The notes beneath the pieces were generated by a model. The model was not told the origin of the DNA, did not search any database, and was given only the letters and a program-made list of their open reading frames with translations. A DNA stretch of 64,000 bases from Sellimonas catena. Its GTDB lineage: Bacteria; Bacillota; Clostridia; Lachnospirales; Lachnospiraceae. The stretch lies in NCBI RefSeq assembly GCF_045063725.1, contig NZ_CP173695.1; one strand, given 5' to 3'. Made by a program: the position numbers and the translations under genes. Every line of letters begins with the position of its first letter. Within the stretch, counting starts at the first letter, position 1. This document shows positions 42,437-50,573 of this stretch, piece by piece.

Positions 42437-43723
42437 CTAGTGTCTGTCAGATAATTCCTGAATAATGTCGTTCCAGTCAAGTCCCCGCTCTACCATCAGC
42501 ACCGTGGCATGATAAAGGAAGTCGGAGAGCTCGTATTTCAGCTCCTCTGTGTTCGGATTCTTGGCTGCAATAATGACCTCTGCCGCCTCTTCTCCCACCT
42601 TTTTCAGAATTTTATCAATTCCTTTATCAAAGAGATAATTGGTGTATGATCCTTCTTTTGGATTCTTCTTCCGGTCCAGGATCGTGCCATATACGGTTTC
42701 AAAAATCTGAAGCGGGTTGGTTTCATCATAATCCGTGCCTGCGATAGTCTGGAAAAAGCAAGTCGGATTTCCGGTATGGCAGGCTGCTCCGATCTGCTCT
42801 ACTTTTGCAAGAAGGGTGTCCTTGTCACAGTCGATGGTCAGAGATTTGACATACTGGAAATGACCGGATGTCTCTCCTTTTGTCCAGAGACACTGTCTGC
42901 TCCGGCTGTAATATGTCATTTTTCCGGTTTTCACCGTCCGGTCAAATGCTTCTTCATTCATATAGGCAAGCATCAGCACTTCGCCTGTTCTATAATTCTG
43001 CGCAATAACAGGAATCAGGCCGTCGGAATTCAGCTTGAAATCCGAGAAATCAAGTACACTCTCAAAGGAAGTCATCTGGATGCCGCATTCCTGACATTCT
43101 GTCTTAAAGAGATGAAAATCCATATCCATGCGGCTGACAAATTTTCCGGAAATGCCTCTTGCCCCCGGACTTTTCAGAATCCGGAAAATCTCAGATTCTT
43201 CCATCGTATCGGTCAGGACCACATATGGAATTTCTGTCAGTGTCATCACAGAGTTCAGATCCAGTCTGTGCATGAAAATGATCTCGCTGCTGTATTTTTC
43301 AATCAGATGCTGCTGTTTGAAAAGGGTATCGAAATCATTCAGAGAAACGGCTATCTTCTCTTTTCCGAATCTCTTGGACGCTTCCTCCAGCATTTTTACA
43401 GAGCTTGCTTTGGAGAAATTCAGAACGACCCGTTTAGCTCCGGTGTAAAGTATCTTTTTCACATCTTCCAGACGTTTGATATTTCCTCCTGCTACAACAG
43501 GGATCCCGGCTGATTTTGTGATTTTTTTCAGCAGGTCGATGGACTCCTCATGATCCTCATCCGAATCAGAAAGGTCGAATACAAGAAGCTCGTCTGCTCC
43601 CTTATCGCTGTAATGCTTTGCAAGAGCAACCGCGTCTTCCGAGAGAACATCCATATCATCGAACCATCTGACTGCTTTTCCCTGCCATAAAAACAAGCAG
43701 GGAACAATTCTTTTATAACTCAT
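42437..43723 (-). CDS. hisI: HisIE with an N-terminal HisF/HisA-like domain
   Basis: A 428-residue fusion. Residues 1-225 resemble HisF (MSYKRIVPCLFLWQGKAVRWF), but the catalytic Asp at position 11 is Phe and the second Asp region reads AVSLNDFD, so this half is probably inactive. Residues about 230-330 are phosphoribosyl-AMP cyclohydrolase (SRSRQCLWTKGETSGHFQ, DCDKDTLLAKVEQIG, ACHTG). Residues 335-428 are phosphoribosyl-ATP pyrophosphatase (GEEAAEVIIAAKN, YELSDFLYHATVLM). Steps 2 and 3 of histidine synthesis. Last gene of the cluster, 20 bp after hisB. Confidence 0.93.
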   Translation of the reverse strand: MSYKRIVPCLFLWQGKAVRWFDDMDVLSEDAVALAKHYSDKGADELLVFDLSDSDEDHEESIDLLKKITKSAGIPVVAGGNIKRLEDVKKILYTGAKRVVLNFSKASSVKMLEEASKRFGKEKIAVSLNDFDTLFKQQHLIEKYSSEIIFMHRLDLNSVMTLTEIPYVVLTDTMEESEIFRILKSPGARGISGKFVSRMDMDFHLFKTECQECGIQMTSFESVLDFSDFKLNSDGLIPVIAQNYRTGEVLMLAYMNEEAFDRTVKTGKMTYYSRSRQCLWTKGETSGHFQYVKSLTIDCDKDTLLAKVEQIGAACHTGNPTCFFQTIAGTDYDETNPLQIFETVYGTILDRKKNPKEGSYTNYLFDKGIDKILKKVGEEAAEVIIAAKNPNTEELKYELSDFLYHATVLMVERGLDWNDIIQELSDRH

Positions 43724-43743
43724 CTGTTTTCAGTTCCTTTCTT

Positions 43744-44334
43744 CTATAAGCTACCTTTTGTAGACCATACTTCCGTCATACCAGGCTCAAAGGAAACGGC
43801 CATGTGAAGAGCCTTTCCAAAACTTTTAAAAAGCGCCTCCGCCATATGATGATTGTTTCCTTCATCTACGATTTTCAGATGCAGATTCATCATGGCGCTG
43901 TAGGATACTGCATAGAAAAACTCCCGGATCATCTCCGTATCCATTTCTCCGATCTTTTCCACGGTAAACTCTGCCTGATATTTCAGAAACGGACGACCGG
44001 AAAGATCGATTGCCGCAAGGGAGAGTGTTTCATCCATTGGAAGGAGAAAGAATCCAAACCTCCGGATTCCTTTTTTATCGCCGACTGCTTCTGCGATCGC
44101 CCGTCCAAGAACAATCCCGGTATCCTCGATGGTGTGATGCGTATCTACGTTCAGATCGCCTTCTACCTGCACTTCCAGGTCAAAAAGGCCGTGCCTTGCA
44201 AACCCTTCCAGCATATGGTCAAAAAATCCGATTCCGGTCCGGATCTTTGTCTTTCCGGTCCCGTCCAGATTCAGGCGGACGGAAATATCCGTCTCTTTCG
44301 TCTTTCTGTGTTGTTCTGAAATTCGCTCCGGCAT
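43744..44334 (-). CDS. hisB: Imidazoleglycerol-phosphate dehydratase
   Basis: A 196-residue dehydratase for step 6 of histidine synthesis, the single-function form. The manganese-binding motifs are FFDHMLEGFARHG, DTHHTIEDTGIVLG and, in the second half, the NNHHMAEALFKSFG segment. It begins 2 bp after hisD. Confidence 0.97.
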   Translation of the reverse strand: MPERISEQHRKTKETDISVRLNLDGTGKTKIRTGIGFFDHMLEGFARHGLFDLEVQVEGDLNVDTHHTIEDTGIVLGRAIAEAVGDKKGIRRFGFFLLPMDETLSLAAIDLSGRPFLKYQAEFTVEKIGEMDTEMIREFFYAVSYSAMMNLHLKIVDEGNNHHMAEALFKSFGKALHMAVSFEPGMTEVWSTKGSL

Positions 44335-44336
44335 CG

Positions 44337-45638
44337 CTATTCCCCCTCTTTTTCAAACCGTACTTTGATCGAATTGGCATGAGCGGTCAGCTGCTCTGCC
44401 TGCGCAAAATATTCGATGTCCTCGTGAATTTTCTCAAGCGCATCTCTGGAGTAGGAAATAATGCTGGACTTCTTGATAAAATCGTCGACAGAAAGCGGAG
44501 AGAAAAACTTCGCTGTTCCATTTGTCGGCAGAATGTGGTTCGGTCCTGCAAAGTAGTCCCCAAGCGGTTCGCTTGCATACTCTCCAAGGAAGATAGCTCC
44601 TGCATTTCGGATCTTTGTCATCACATCGAACGGATTTTTCGTCAGAATTTCCAGATGTTCGCTTGCAATTTCATTGGCTGTCTCGATGGCTTCCTCCATC
44701 GTTTGGGCAACAAGGATATATCCGTAATTATCCAGTGATTTCTGTATAATCTCCGCACGGGAAAGTTCCTTTAAGAATCCATCCACTTCGTCGGATACCT
44801 TCTCTGCCAGTTCGGCGCTTGTCGTTACCAGAATCGCAGAAGCAAGTTCGTCGTGCTCTGCCTGGGAAAGAAGATCCGCCGCAACATATCTTGGATTTGC
44901 GGTTTCATCTGCGATAACCAGAATTTCCGAAGGTCCCGCTACCGAGTCAATGCTGACATATCCGTAAACTGCTTTTTTTGCAAGGGCAACATAGATATTA
45001 CCCGGTCCTACAATCTTGTCTGTCTTCGGGATACTCTCTGTCCCGTACGCAAGGGCAGCGATGGCCTGAGCACCGCCGACTTTATAGATCGCGTCCACTC
45101 CTGCTTCTTTTGCCGCAACCAGCGTATGCGGACTGACTTTTCCATCCCTTCCCGGAGGCGTCACCATGATGATCTCGTCCACTCCGGCAATCCTTGCAGG
45201 GATCACATTCATCAGTACGGAAGAAGGATAGACCGCCTTCCCGCCCGGCACGTAAACACCCACACGTTTCAGCGGGGTGACTTTCTGTCCGAGAAGCGTA
45301 CCGTCCGGCTTGCTGTCAAACCAGCTGTACTGCTTTTGCTTTTCGTGGTAGCTTCTGATATTTTCCAGCGCTTTTCTGATTACACCGATCAGCTTTTCGT
45401 CTGTTTTTTCATATGCCTCTGCAATCTCCTCTTCGGATACCCGGACCGTTTCTTTTGTAAGATGGGCGTGGTCAAACTGTTCGGTATAGGCAAAGAGCGC
45501 CTCATCACCTTTCTCTTTTACCTGTTTCAGAATCGCGGCAACCCGCTCTTCGTATTCTCCATAACTGTCCGGACTTCTCTTTAACAGATCCTGTAAAAGG
45601 TTCTGTTTTGTCTCTTCTGTCAATTTCTGGATTCTCAT
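44337..45638 (-). CDS. hisD: Histidinol dehydrogenase
   Basis: A 433-residue zinc enzyme that oxidises histidinol to histidine in two NAD-dependent steps. Recognisable blocks are GVYVPGGKAVYPSSVLMN, GPGNIYVALAKK, DSVAGPSEILVIAD, LLSQAEHDELA and, near the end, AGPNHILPTNGTAKF. Length and start are normal. Fourteen bp after hisG. Confidence 0.97.
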   Translation of the reverse strand: MRIQKLTEETKQNLLQDLLKRSPDSYGEYEERVAAILKQVKEKGDEALFAYTEQFDHAHLTKETVRVSEEEIAEAYEKTDEKLIGVIRKALENIRSYHEKQKQYSWFDSKPDGTLLGQKVTPLKRVGVYVPGGKAVYPSSVLMNVIPARIAGVDEIIMVTPPGRDGKVSPHTLVAAKEAGVDAIYKVGGAQAIAALAYGTESIPKTDKIVGPGNIYVALAKKAVYGYVSIDSVAGPSEILVIADETANPRYVAADLLSQAEHDELASAILVTTSAELAEKVSDEVDGFLKELSRAEIIQKSLDNYGYILVAQTMEEAIETANEIASEHLEILTKNPFDVMTKIRNAGAIFLGEYASEPLGDYFAGPNHILPTNGTAKFFSPLSVDDFIKKSSIISYSRDALEKIHEDIEYFAQAEQLTAHANSIKVRFEKEGE

Positions 45639-45652
45639 CTTCTATCCCGCCT

Positions 45653-46291
45653 TTACTTTAAAATTTCCCTCAGTCCGGTGATCAGTTCCCGGATTCTGTC
45701 ATTTTCCATTCTCATGCTGACCGGATTGACGATCATTCTTGCGGAAAGCGGGCAGACTTCCTCCAGAACTTTCAATCCGTTTTCTTTCAATGTCGTTCCG
45801 GTCTCGACAATATCTACAATTACTTCGGAAAGCCCGACGATCGGAGCAAGTTCAATGGAACCGTTCAGTTTGATGATCTCCACCGTCTGGTGCTTCTGGT
45901 CGAAGAAATAATTTTTTGCGATATTCGGATATTTTGTGGCTGCCCGGATAATCTCCCGGTGTCCCAGAAGCTCCTTTGCGCTTTCCGGTCCGCAGACACA
46001 CATCCGGCAGGCGCCGAATTTCAGGTCGAGTACTTCGTGGACTTTCCGGTCCTCTTCCAGAATAATATCCTTTCCGACCACACCGATATCCGCGGCTCCG
46101 TACTCTACATAAGTCGGAACATCCGGCCCTTTTGCAAGGAAAAACCGGAGTTTCAGCTCTTCGTTTACAAAAATCAGTTTGCGCGAGGACTTGTCTTTCA
46201 TTTCCTCACAGGTAATGCCAACCTGCTCCAGAAGCTCCAGCGTCTGTTTTGCAAGGCGCCCTTTACAGAGGGCAAAGGTCAAATATCTCAT
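45653..46291 (-). CDS. hisG: ATP phosphoribosyltransferase, short form
   Basis: A 212-residue catalytic subunit for the first step of histidine synthesis. LTFALCKGRLAKQTLELL at the start and the phosphoribosyl pyrophosphate loop DIVETGTTLKENGL near 165 are clear. The short form lacks the C-terminal feedback domain and needs HisZ; that gene directly precedes it and overlaps it by 4 bp. Confidence 0.97.
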   Translation of the reverse strand: MRYLTFALCKGRLAKQTLELLEQVGITCEEMKDKSSRKLIFVNEELKLRFFLAKGPDVPTYVEYGAADIGVVGKDIILEEDRKVHEVLDLKFGACRMCVCGPESAKELLGHREIIRAATKYPNIAKNYFFDQKHQTVEIIKLNGSIELAPIVGLSEVIVDIVETGTTLKENGLKVLEEVCPLSARMIVNPVSMRMENDRIRELITGLREILK

Positions 46292-47553
46292 GACTGTTCC
46301 TCCTCCTTCTTCTGTCCGATTGTTTTTCGTTCCCCGGTTTTCAGGTTAATCATCTCGATCTCTCCGTTTTCCGGAAGATAGAGGAGATTCTCCGCCTGAT
46401 TTTTCTTACCGTACTGGATGTAATAATCCAGGGATTCTTTGGCCTTTTTGCAGAACAGTTCCGTACTGTTCTGTCGTGCCCGGAATTCTTTCGCAAGGCT
46501 GATCGCCTGTCTGCGCTGGGAATCCGCATAGACAATGATAGCAGCATTCTCTTCGTAGGAAATCTGCACATGCTGTCTTGCAAGGGCATTCATCAGTTCA
46601 TCGATAATAACGGCAAATCCGATGGAAGGCGCCCGCTTTCCGAATTTTTCCATCAGATGATTGTACCGGCCTCCTTTGACAACCGCGTCTCCGGTGCCGA
46701 ATGTATATGCTCTGAAAATCACGCCTGTATAATAGCCGTATGCACCGCTCATGCTCAGGTCAAATGTGATATATTTCTGTACGGTATATGCTTTCAGAAT
46801 TTCATATGTATCTTTCAGACGTTTGATGGCGCGTTTGGCAAGCTCGTTCGGCGCAATCGCCATCGCCTTATCAAGAACTTCCGGTCCTCCTACCAGTTCC
46901 GGCAGATGGCCGAACAGCTCTTTCATCTCCGGTTTGACATTTGCTTCGTCCAGAAGCTCCGTCACCCCGTAATAATTCCGGTTTGAGATCAGCTGACGCA
47001 GGTGCTCCTCATATTCCGGCGGAAGTTTGGCTTCCTTCATGAGACTGTACAGGAATCCGACATTCCCTACGCTGATCTGGAAATTCTCAAGACCGGACTG
47101 TCTTAAACAGTCCACAACCATTGCCAGCATTTCCGCATCCACATCCTTGGAATCTACTCCGATATACTCGGCGCCAAGCTGTGTATTCTCCCGCAGGCGT
47201 CCCTGATAGCGGGAATGGTTGATAAACGTGTTTCCTATATAGCAAAGCCGAAGCGGCTTTTCTTCGATTTCATACAGAGCCGAAGCAGCTCTGGCAACAG
47301 AAGGTGTAATATCCGGCCGTAGCGCAAGGATATTTCCCTCCCGGTCAAAAAATTTATATAATTCCTTCACAGAAATCGTTCCGATCTCTTTTCGGAATAC
47401 GTCAAAATATTCGAAGGTCGGCGTCTGTATATCATGATAGCCATAAAGATGCAGGACGTGATGCAGCTTATCCTGCAGTGCCAGCTTTTTCCGGCACTCT
47501 ACTTTGTAAATGTCCCGTACCCCTTCCGGTGTGTGTAAAATTTTCTGTTTCAT
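46288..47553 (-). CDS. hisZ: ATP phosphoribosyltransferase regulatory subunit HisZ
   Basis: A 421-residue histidyl-tRNA synthetase-like protein without the synthetase's anticodon domain. Seen: TPEGVRDIY, class II motif 2-like RPDITPSVARAA, and GGRYNHLMEKFGKRAPSIGFA. It joins short HisG to form the active, histidine-regulated enzyme. First gene of hisZ-G-D-B-IE; hisA, hisF, hisH and hisC are not in the window. Confidence 0.95.
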   Translation of the reverse strand: MKQKILHTPEGVRDIYKVECRKKLALQDKLHHVLHLYGYHDIQTPTFEYFDVFRKEIGTISVKELYKFFDREGNILALRPDITPSVARAASALYEIEEKPLRLCYIGNTFINHSRYQGRLRENTQLGAEYIGVDSKDVDAEMLAMVVDCLRQSGLENFQISVGNVGFLYSLMKEAKLPPEYEEHLRQLISNRNYYGVTELLDEANVKPEMKELFGHLPELVGGPEVLDKAMAIAPNELAKRAIKRLKDTYEILKAYTVQKYITFDLSMSGAYGYYTGVIFRAYTFGTGDAVVKGGRYNHLMEKFGKRAPSIGFAVIIDELMNALARQHVQISYEENAAIIVYADSQRRQAISLAKEFRARQNSTELFCKKAKESLDYYIQYGKKNQAENLLYLPENGEIEMINLKTGERKTIGQKKEEEQS

Positions 47554-47628
47554 GTCTTATCCACTCTTTCTCTTTTTCTTTTTGTTCACTTTATCATGCT
47601 ACCATGTTAAATTGAAATTACAACGAAT

Positions 47629-47657
47629 ATTATAAAAATCTTACTCTCTTTTGTCAA
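47629..47657 (-). promoter_or_regulatory. Consensus promoter of the histidine cluster
   Basis: On the minus strand TTGACA (47657-47652), 17 bp, TATAAT (47634-47629): a perfect sigma-A match. The -35 lies inside the last codons of recU. The leader of about 70 bases is too short for a T-box and shows no leader peptide rich in His. Confidence 0.85.
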
Positions 47658-48174
47658 GATCTTTCTGTATCTCATCCAGATAAGGAACCATGCACCCGTT
47701 TTTCAATGTGAAGAAAAATTCGGGATCCAGTTCTTCATACCGGATACTTTTTCTTCCGCCTTTCTCCATCCGTTCCCAGAACCGCTTCAGTTCCTGAAAA
47801 CGCATGTAGTAAAGCTCTGTCCTTCCCGTGTAGAGGATCAGCAGAAAGGCGATCCCTCCCTGACGCTCAAATTCCTCCATAAATTCTACCTGATGCCGGT
47901 GTACATTCTGAAGCGGGAAGGTGTCCGCCGCGCACTCTTTGGCATCGAAGCAGACCGGAATCCCCTGCACGGCGCCGATATAATCGACGGTACTTCTCTG
48001 GTCGAAATACGCCAGGGTAATGTGCCGGTGTTCTTTGTCGATCCGGACCGGAGTGATCGGCGTTGGAATCTTCTGAATCAGAGCAAGGCCTTTGTTGCGG
48101 TATTGTTCATTTGTGTGATTGATATAGTCCTCCAGGGCAGAACCCCGCAGTCCTCTCGATGTCCATGTGGCCAT
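47641..48174 (-). CDS. recU: Holliday junction resolvase RecU
   Basis: A 177-residue resolvase. The nuclease core shows Glu in ALEDYINHTNEQYR, Asp in RSTVDYIGAVQGIPVCFDAKE (the D...D-x-K metal site) and HQVEFMEEFERQGG. It resolves crossed DNA strands during recombination and segregation. It is not beside a penicillin-binding protein gene as in Bacillus; here it follows a pseudouridine synthase gene. Confidence 0.93.
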   Translation of the reverse strand: MATWTSRGLRGSALEDYINHTNEQYRNKGLALIQKIPTPITPVRIDKEHRHITLAYFDQRSTVDYIGAVQGIPVCFDAKECAADTFPLQNVHRHQVEFMEEFERQGGIAFLLILYTGRTELYYMRFQELKRFWERMEKGGRKSIRYEELDPEFFFTLKNGCMVPYLDEIQKDLDKRE

Positions 48175-48194
48175 GTTGCTGCTCCTTTTTCACT

Positions 48195-49178
48195 CTAAAT
48201 ATATACTTTTTGAATCATCTCAAACTGTTTCGGAAGCTCCGCCCGGACGATCAGGCCGGACAGCTTTTTCAGTTCTGCCGTTTCTTCCGGGAACTCCATC
48301 CGGTATGCATGAAGAAGCTGGTGTGTCAGTCCGAACTCCTTTTTCAGACGGTCGTTTTCTCTCCGGTTTCCGTATTTGTAATCTCCGATAATCGGATATC
48401 CGAGGGAAGCAAGGTGGGCCCGGATCTGATGGGTCCGTCCGGTAATCAGGTGCACCTCCAGAAGGGTGTGCTTCGCCCCTGTCTGAATTGGAACATATTC
48501 GGTCTCGATCGGGACGCTGCCCTCGGAAGGCTTGGAACTGATCGATACTTTGTTATGCTGCTCGTCCTTGGTCAGGAAACCGCAGGCCCGGACAGGCTCT
48601 TTCATCTGTCCGTACACGATGGTCCGATAATACTTCCGAACAGAACGGTCTTTCAACATCCCGCTCAACACCTGAAGGCCCCGCAGGCTTTTCCCAGCTG
48701 TCACAATGCCGCTTGTATTCCGGTCCAGGCGGTTACAGATGGACGGGCGGAAACGCCGAAGCTCTTCCGGTGTGATCTCCCCCTTTTCCAGCAGGTAGGC
48801 TGTCAGATACTCAACCAGAGAGATGTCGCCGGGCGATGCTTTCTGCGAGAGCAGTCCGCACGGCTTGTTGACAAACAGTACATCCTCATCTTCATAAAGT
48901 ACCTGAAGCTTTCCGGCCAGTGCTTTTTGATCCCTGACAGCCGGCCCCTGGGACTTGCTTTCGGAAAATTTTTCGATCGTCTCATCGGAGAGAAACATCT
49001 GGATAAGGTCTCCCTCGGTAAGATGTTCGCTCCCCGTCATCTTTTTCTTATTCAGGGTGATGTTTTTTTTCCGCATCATTTTATAGATAAAGCTTTTTGG
49101 TGCCTTGGACAGGTATTTGGACAAAAACTTGTCCGCTCTTTGCCCGGCATCATTCTTTTCAATTCTGATTGTCTGCAT
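48195..49178 (-). CDS. RluA-family 23S rRNA pseudouridine synthase
   Basis: A 327-residue enzyme. An S4 RNA-binding domain occupies about 12-75 (DKFLSKYLSKAPKSFIYKMM). The catalytic Asp lies in ICNRLDRNTSGIV near residue 170, with the RTHQIRAHLASLGYPIIGD motif after it. RluC/RluD cannot be told apart here. First of recU's upstream neighbours, 20 bp away. Confidence 0.93.
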   Translation of the reverse strand: MQTIRIEKNDAGQRADKFLSKYLSKAPKSFIYKMMRKKNITLNKKKMTGSEHLTEGDLIQMFLSDETIEKFSESKSQGPAVRDQKALAGKLQVLYEDEDVLFVNKPCGLLSQKASPGDISLVEYLTAYLLEKGEITPEELRRFRPSICNRLDRNTSGIVTAGKSLRGLQVLSGMLKDRSVRKYYRTIVYGQMKEPVRACGFLTKDEQHNKVSISSKPSEGSVPIETEYVPIQTGAKHTLLEVHLITGRTHQIRAHLASLGYPIIGDYKYGNRRENDRLKKEFGLTHQLLHAYRMEFPEETAELKKLSGLIVRAELPKQFEMIQKVYI

Positions 49179-49187
49179 TGGATTCTC

Positions 49188-49763
49188 CTATACCGCAGCC
49201 GTCAGAATCAGCCGGCGCATTTCACGCACCGCTCTGTCCGGCTGCCCTTCTGATTTCTGCTTTGTTTCTCCAAAACTTTCGGCCCGCTTCAGAAAGGAAT
49301 CGTAGTCAGTAAAAATTTTGACTGTTACTTTGTCGTAATGATTCTCTTTCAGAATCCTGACGAGATATGCCTCCACCTCTGCCGGAGGAACCTTGGTTCT
49401 GGAAACATACCCGCAGATCAGGTGTCTGGAAATCAGGAGCACATCTACAGGCATTACTTTCTCCGAGCTGGTAAGCACCATGTCATAAGCGGAAAGAATT
49501 CCGGCGGCCGCTGTTTCCACCTCCCTGACTTTCTCTTCCTCAAAAGACCGGTATGGCAGCAGCATAATCATTCCGACAGCGGATCTGGCGGCCGGAAGGC
49601 ATCCCAGAATCGCCACGATGGTAAGCAGATTGTTTCTCGTGTGTGTTGTCAGATATCCGGTCAGAAAGACGGCAATGCTGATCCCAAAAAGAAGGATGGT
49701 GATCAGGATCCGCTTTTTCTTCTGATCCCTGATATAACCTGGCATCCCTTTTGTAATTTTCAT
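49188..49763 (-). CDS. Hypothetical membrane-anchored protein
   Basis: A 191-residue protein not recognised. Two hydrophobic segments lie at about 19-38 and 47-70, followed by a soluble domain of about 115 residues (VDVLLISRHLICGYVS, VKIFTDYDSFLKRAESFG). It is 10 bp before the pseudouridine synthase gene and 12 bp after an SDR gene, so it is co-transcribed with housekeeping genes. Confidence 0.75.
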   Translation of the reverse strand: MKITKGMPGYIRDQKKKRILITILLFGISIAVFLTGYLTTHTRNNLLTIVAILGCLPAARSAVGMIMLLPYRSFEEEKVREVETAAAGILSAYDMVLTSSEKVMPVDVLLISRHLICGYVSRTKVPPAEVEAYLVRILKENHYDKVTVKIFTDYDSFLKRAESFGETKQKSEGQPDRAVREMRRLILTAAV

Positions 49764-49775
49764 AAATGCTCCCCT

Positions 49776-50555
49776 TTATTTCATCCATTTGTCCATGGCG
49801 TAAAAGATGACATTCTCCGGCATCAGTTTACCGGCGATCCTTGCCCCTTTCATCAATGTTCCATGAACAGAAACAGGCTTTTTCATTTTTGCATCCAGCA
49901 GTGCGGTCCGGACTACATCCTGCGCCGAAACCATCGTTGCCTGTTTGGCCTTGCTGTTATTGGTTCCGGACACCTCAAAGAATTCCGTATCCACAGGTCC
50001 CGGGCAGACCGCTGTCACAATGATTCCGTCTTTTTTCAGCTCTTCGGCGAGTCCTCTGGAGAAGCTGGTGACATACGCCTTTGTTGCCGCGTAAACTGTA
50101 AATCCAGGCTGCGGGCAGAAGCTTGCCCCGCTTGATATATTTAAAATCCTGCTTCCCTTTTTCATGTACGGGAGGATCATCAGCGTCATTTTCGTGAGCG
50201 CGCGGCAGTTGACGTCGATCATCCGAAGCTGGGCCTGCGGATCGTGCCCGGCAATCTCTTTTGCCTCTCCGATTTTTCCAAATCCGGCGGCATTTACAAG
50301 CATCCGGACATCCGGATTCTGATTCTCGAGGCGGTTTAAGATTTGCTTATAGATCAGATCTTTTTCCAGATCGCCTGCAAAAATCCGGACATAGATCCCG
50401 GTTTTCTCCTCCACGGTCTTTTTGACCTGTTCCAGCCTTTCCGCTCTTCTGGCTGTGATCCATATCTCATCAAGCTGCCTGTAAAATGCGGGGATCCGGG
50501 TTACAAACTCTCTCCCGATCCCGGAAGATGCTCCTGTCACAACTGCAATCCTCAT
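49776..50555 (-). CDS. Short-chain dehydrogenase/reductase
   Basis: A 259-residue classical SDR. Cofactor turn TGASSGIGREF at residues 7-17, NAAGFGK for the NAG motif, catalytic Ser in ILNISSGASF, and Tyr-x-x-x-Lys in VYAATKAYV. A C-terminal hydrophobic patch suggests membrane association. Substrate unknown. Confidence 0.9.
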   Translation of the reverse strand: MRIAVVTGASSGIGREFVTRIPAFYRQLDEIWITARRAERLEQVKKTVEEKTGIYVRIFAGDLEKDLIYKQILNRLENQNPDVRMLVNAAGFGKIGEAKEIAGHDPQAQLRMIDVNCRALTKMTLMILPYMKKGSRILNISSGASFCPQPGFTVYAATKAYVTSFSRGLAEELKKDGIIVTAVCPGPVDTEFFEVSGTNNSKAKQATMVSAQDVVRTALLDAKMKKPVSVHGTLMKGARIAGKLMPENVIFYAMDKWMK

Positions 50556-50573
50556 ATATATTCCTCCCTGCTG

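Noticed and set aside
42776..45584. Plus-strand open frames of about 245 codons opposite hisIE and hisD
   Set aside because: Shadow frames of well-conserved histidine genes.
47554..47640. T-box or His leader-peptide attenuator before hisZ
   Set aside because: The transcript leader predicted from the consensus promoter is only about 70 bases and lacks T-box motifs and a His-rich reading frame.
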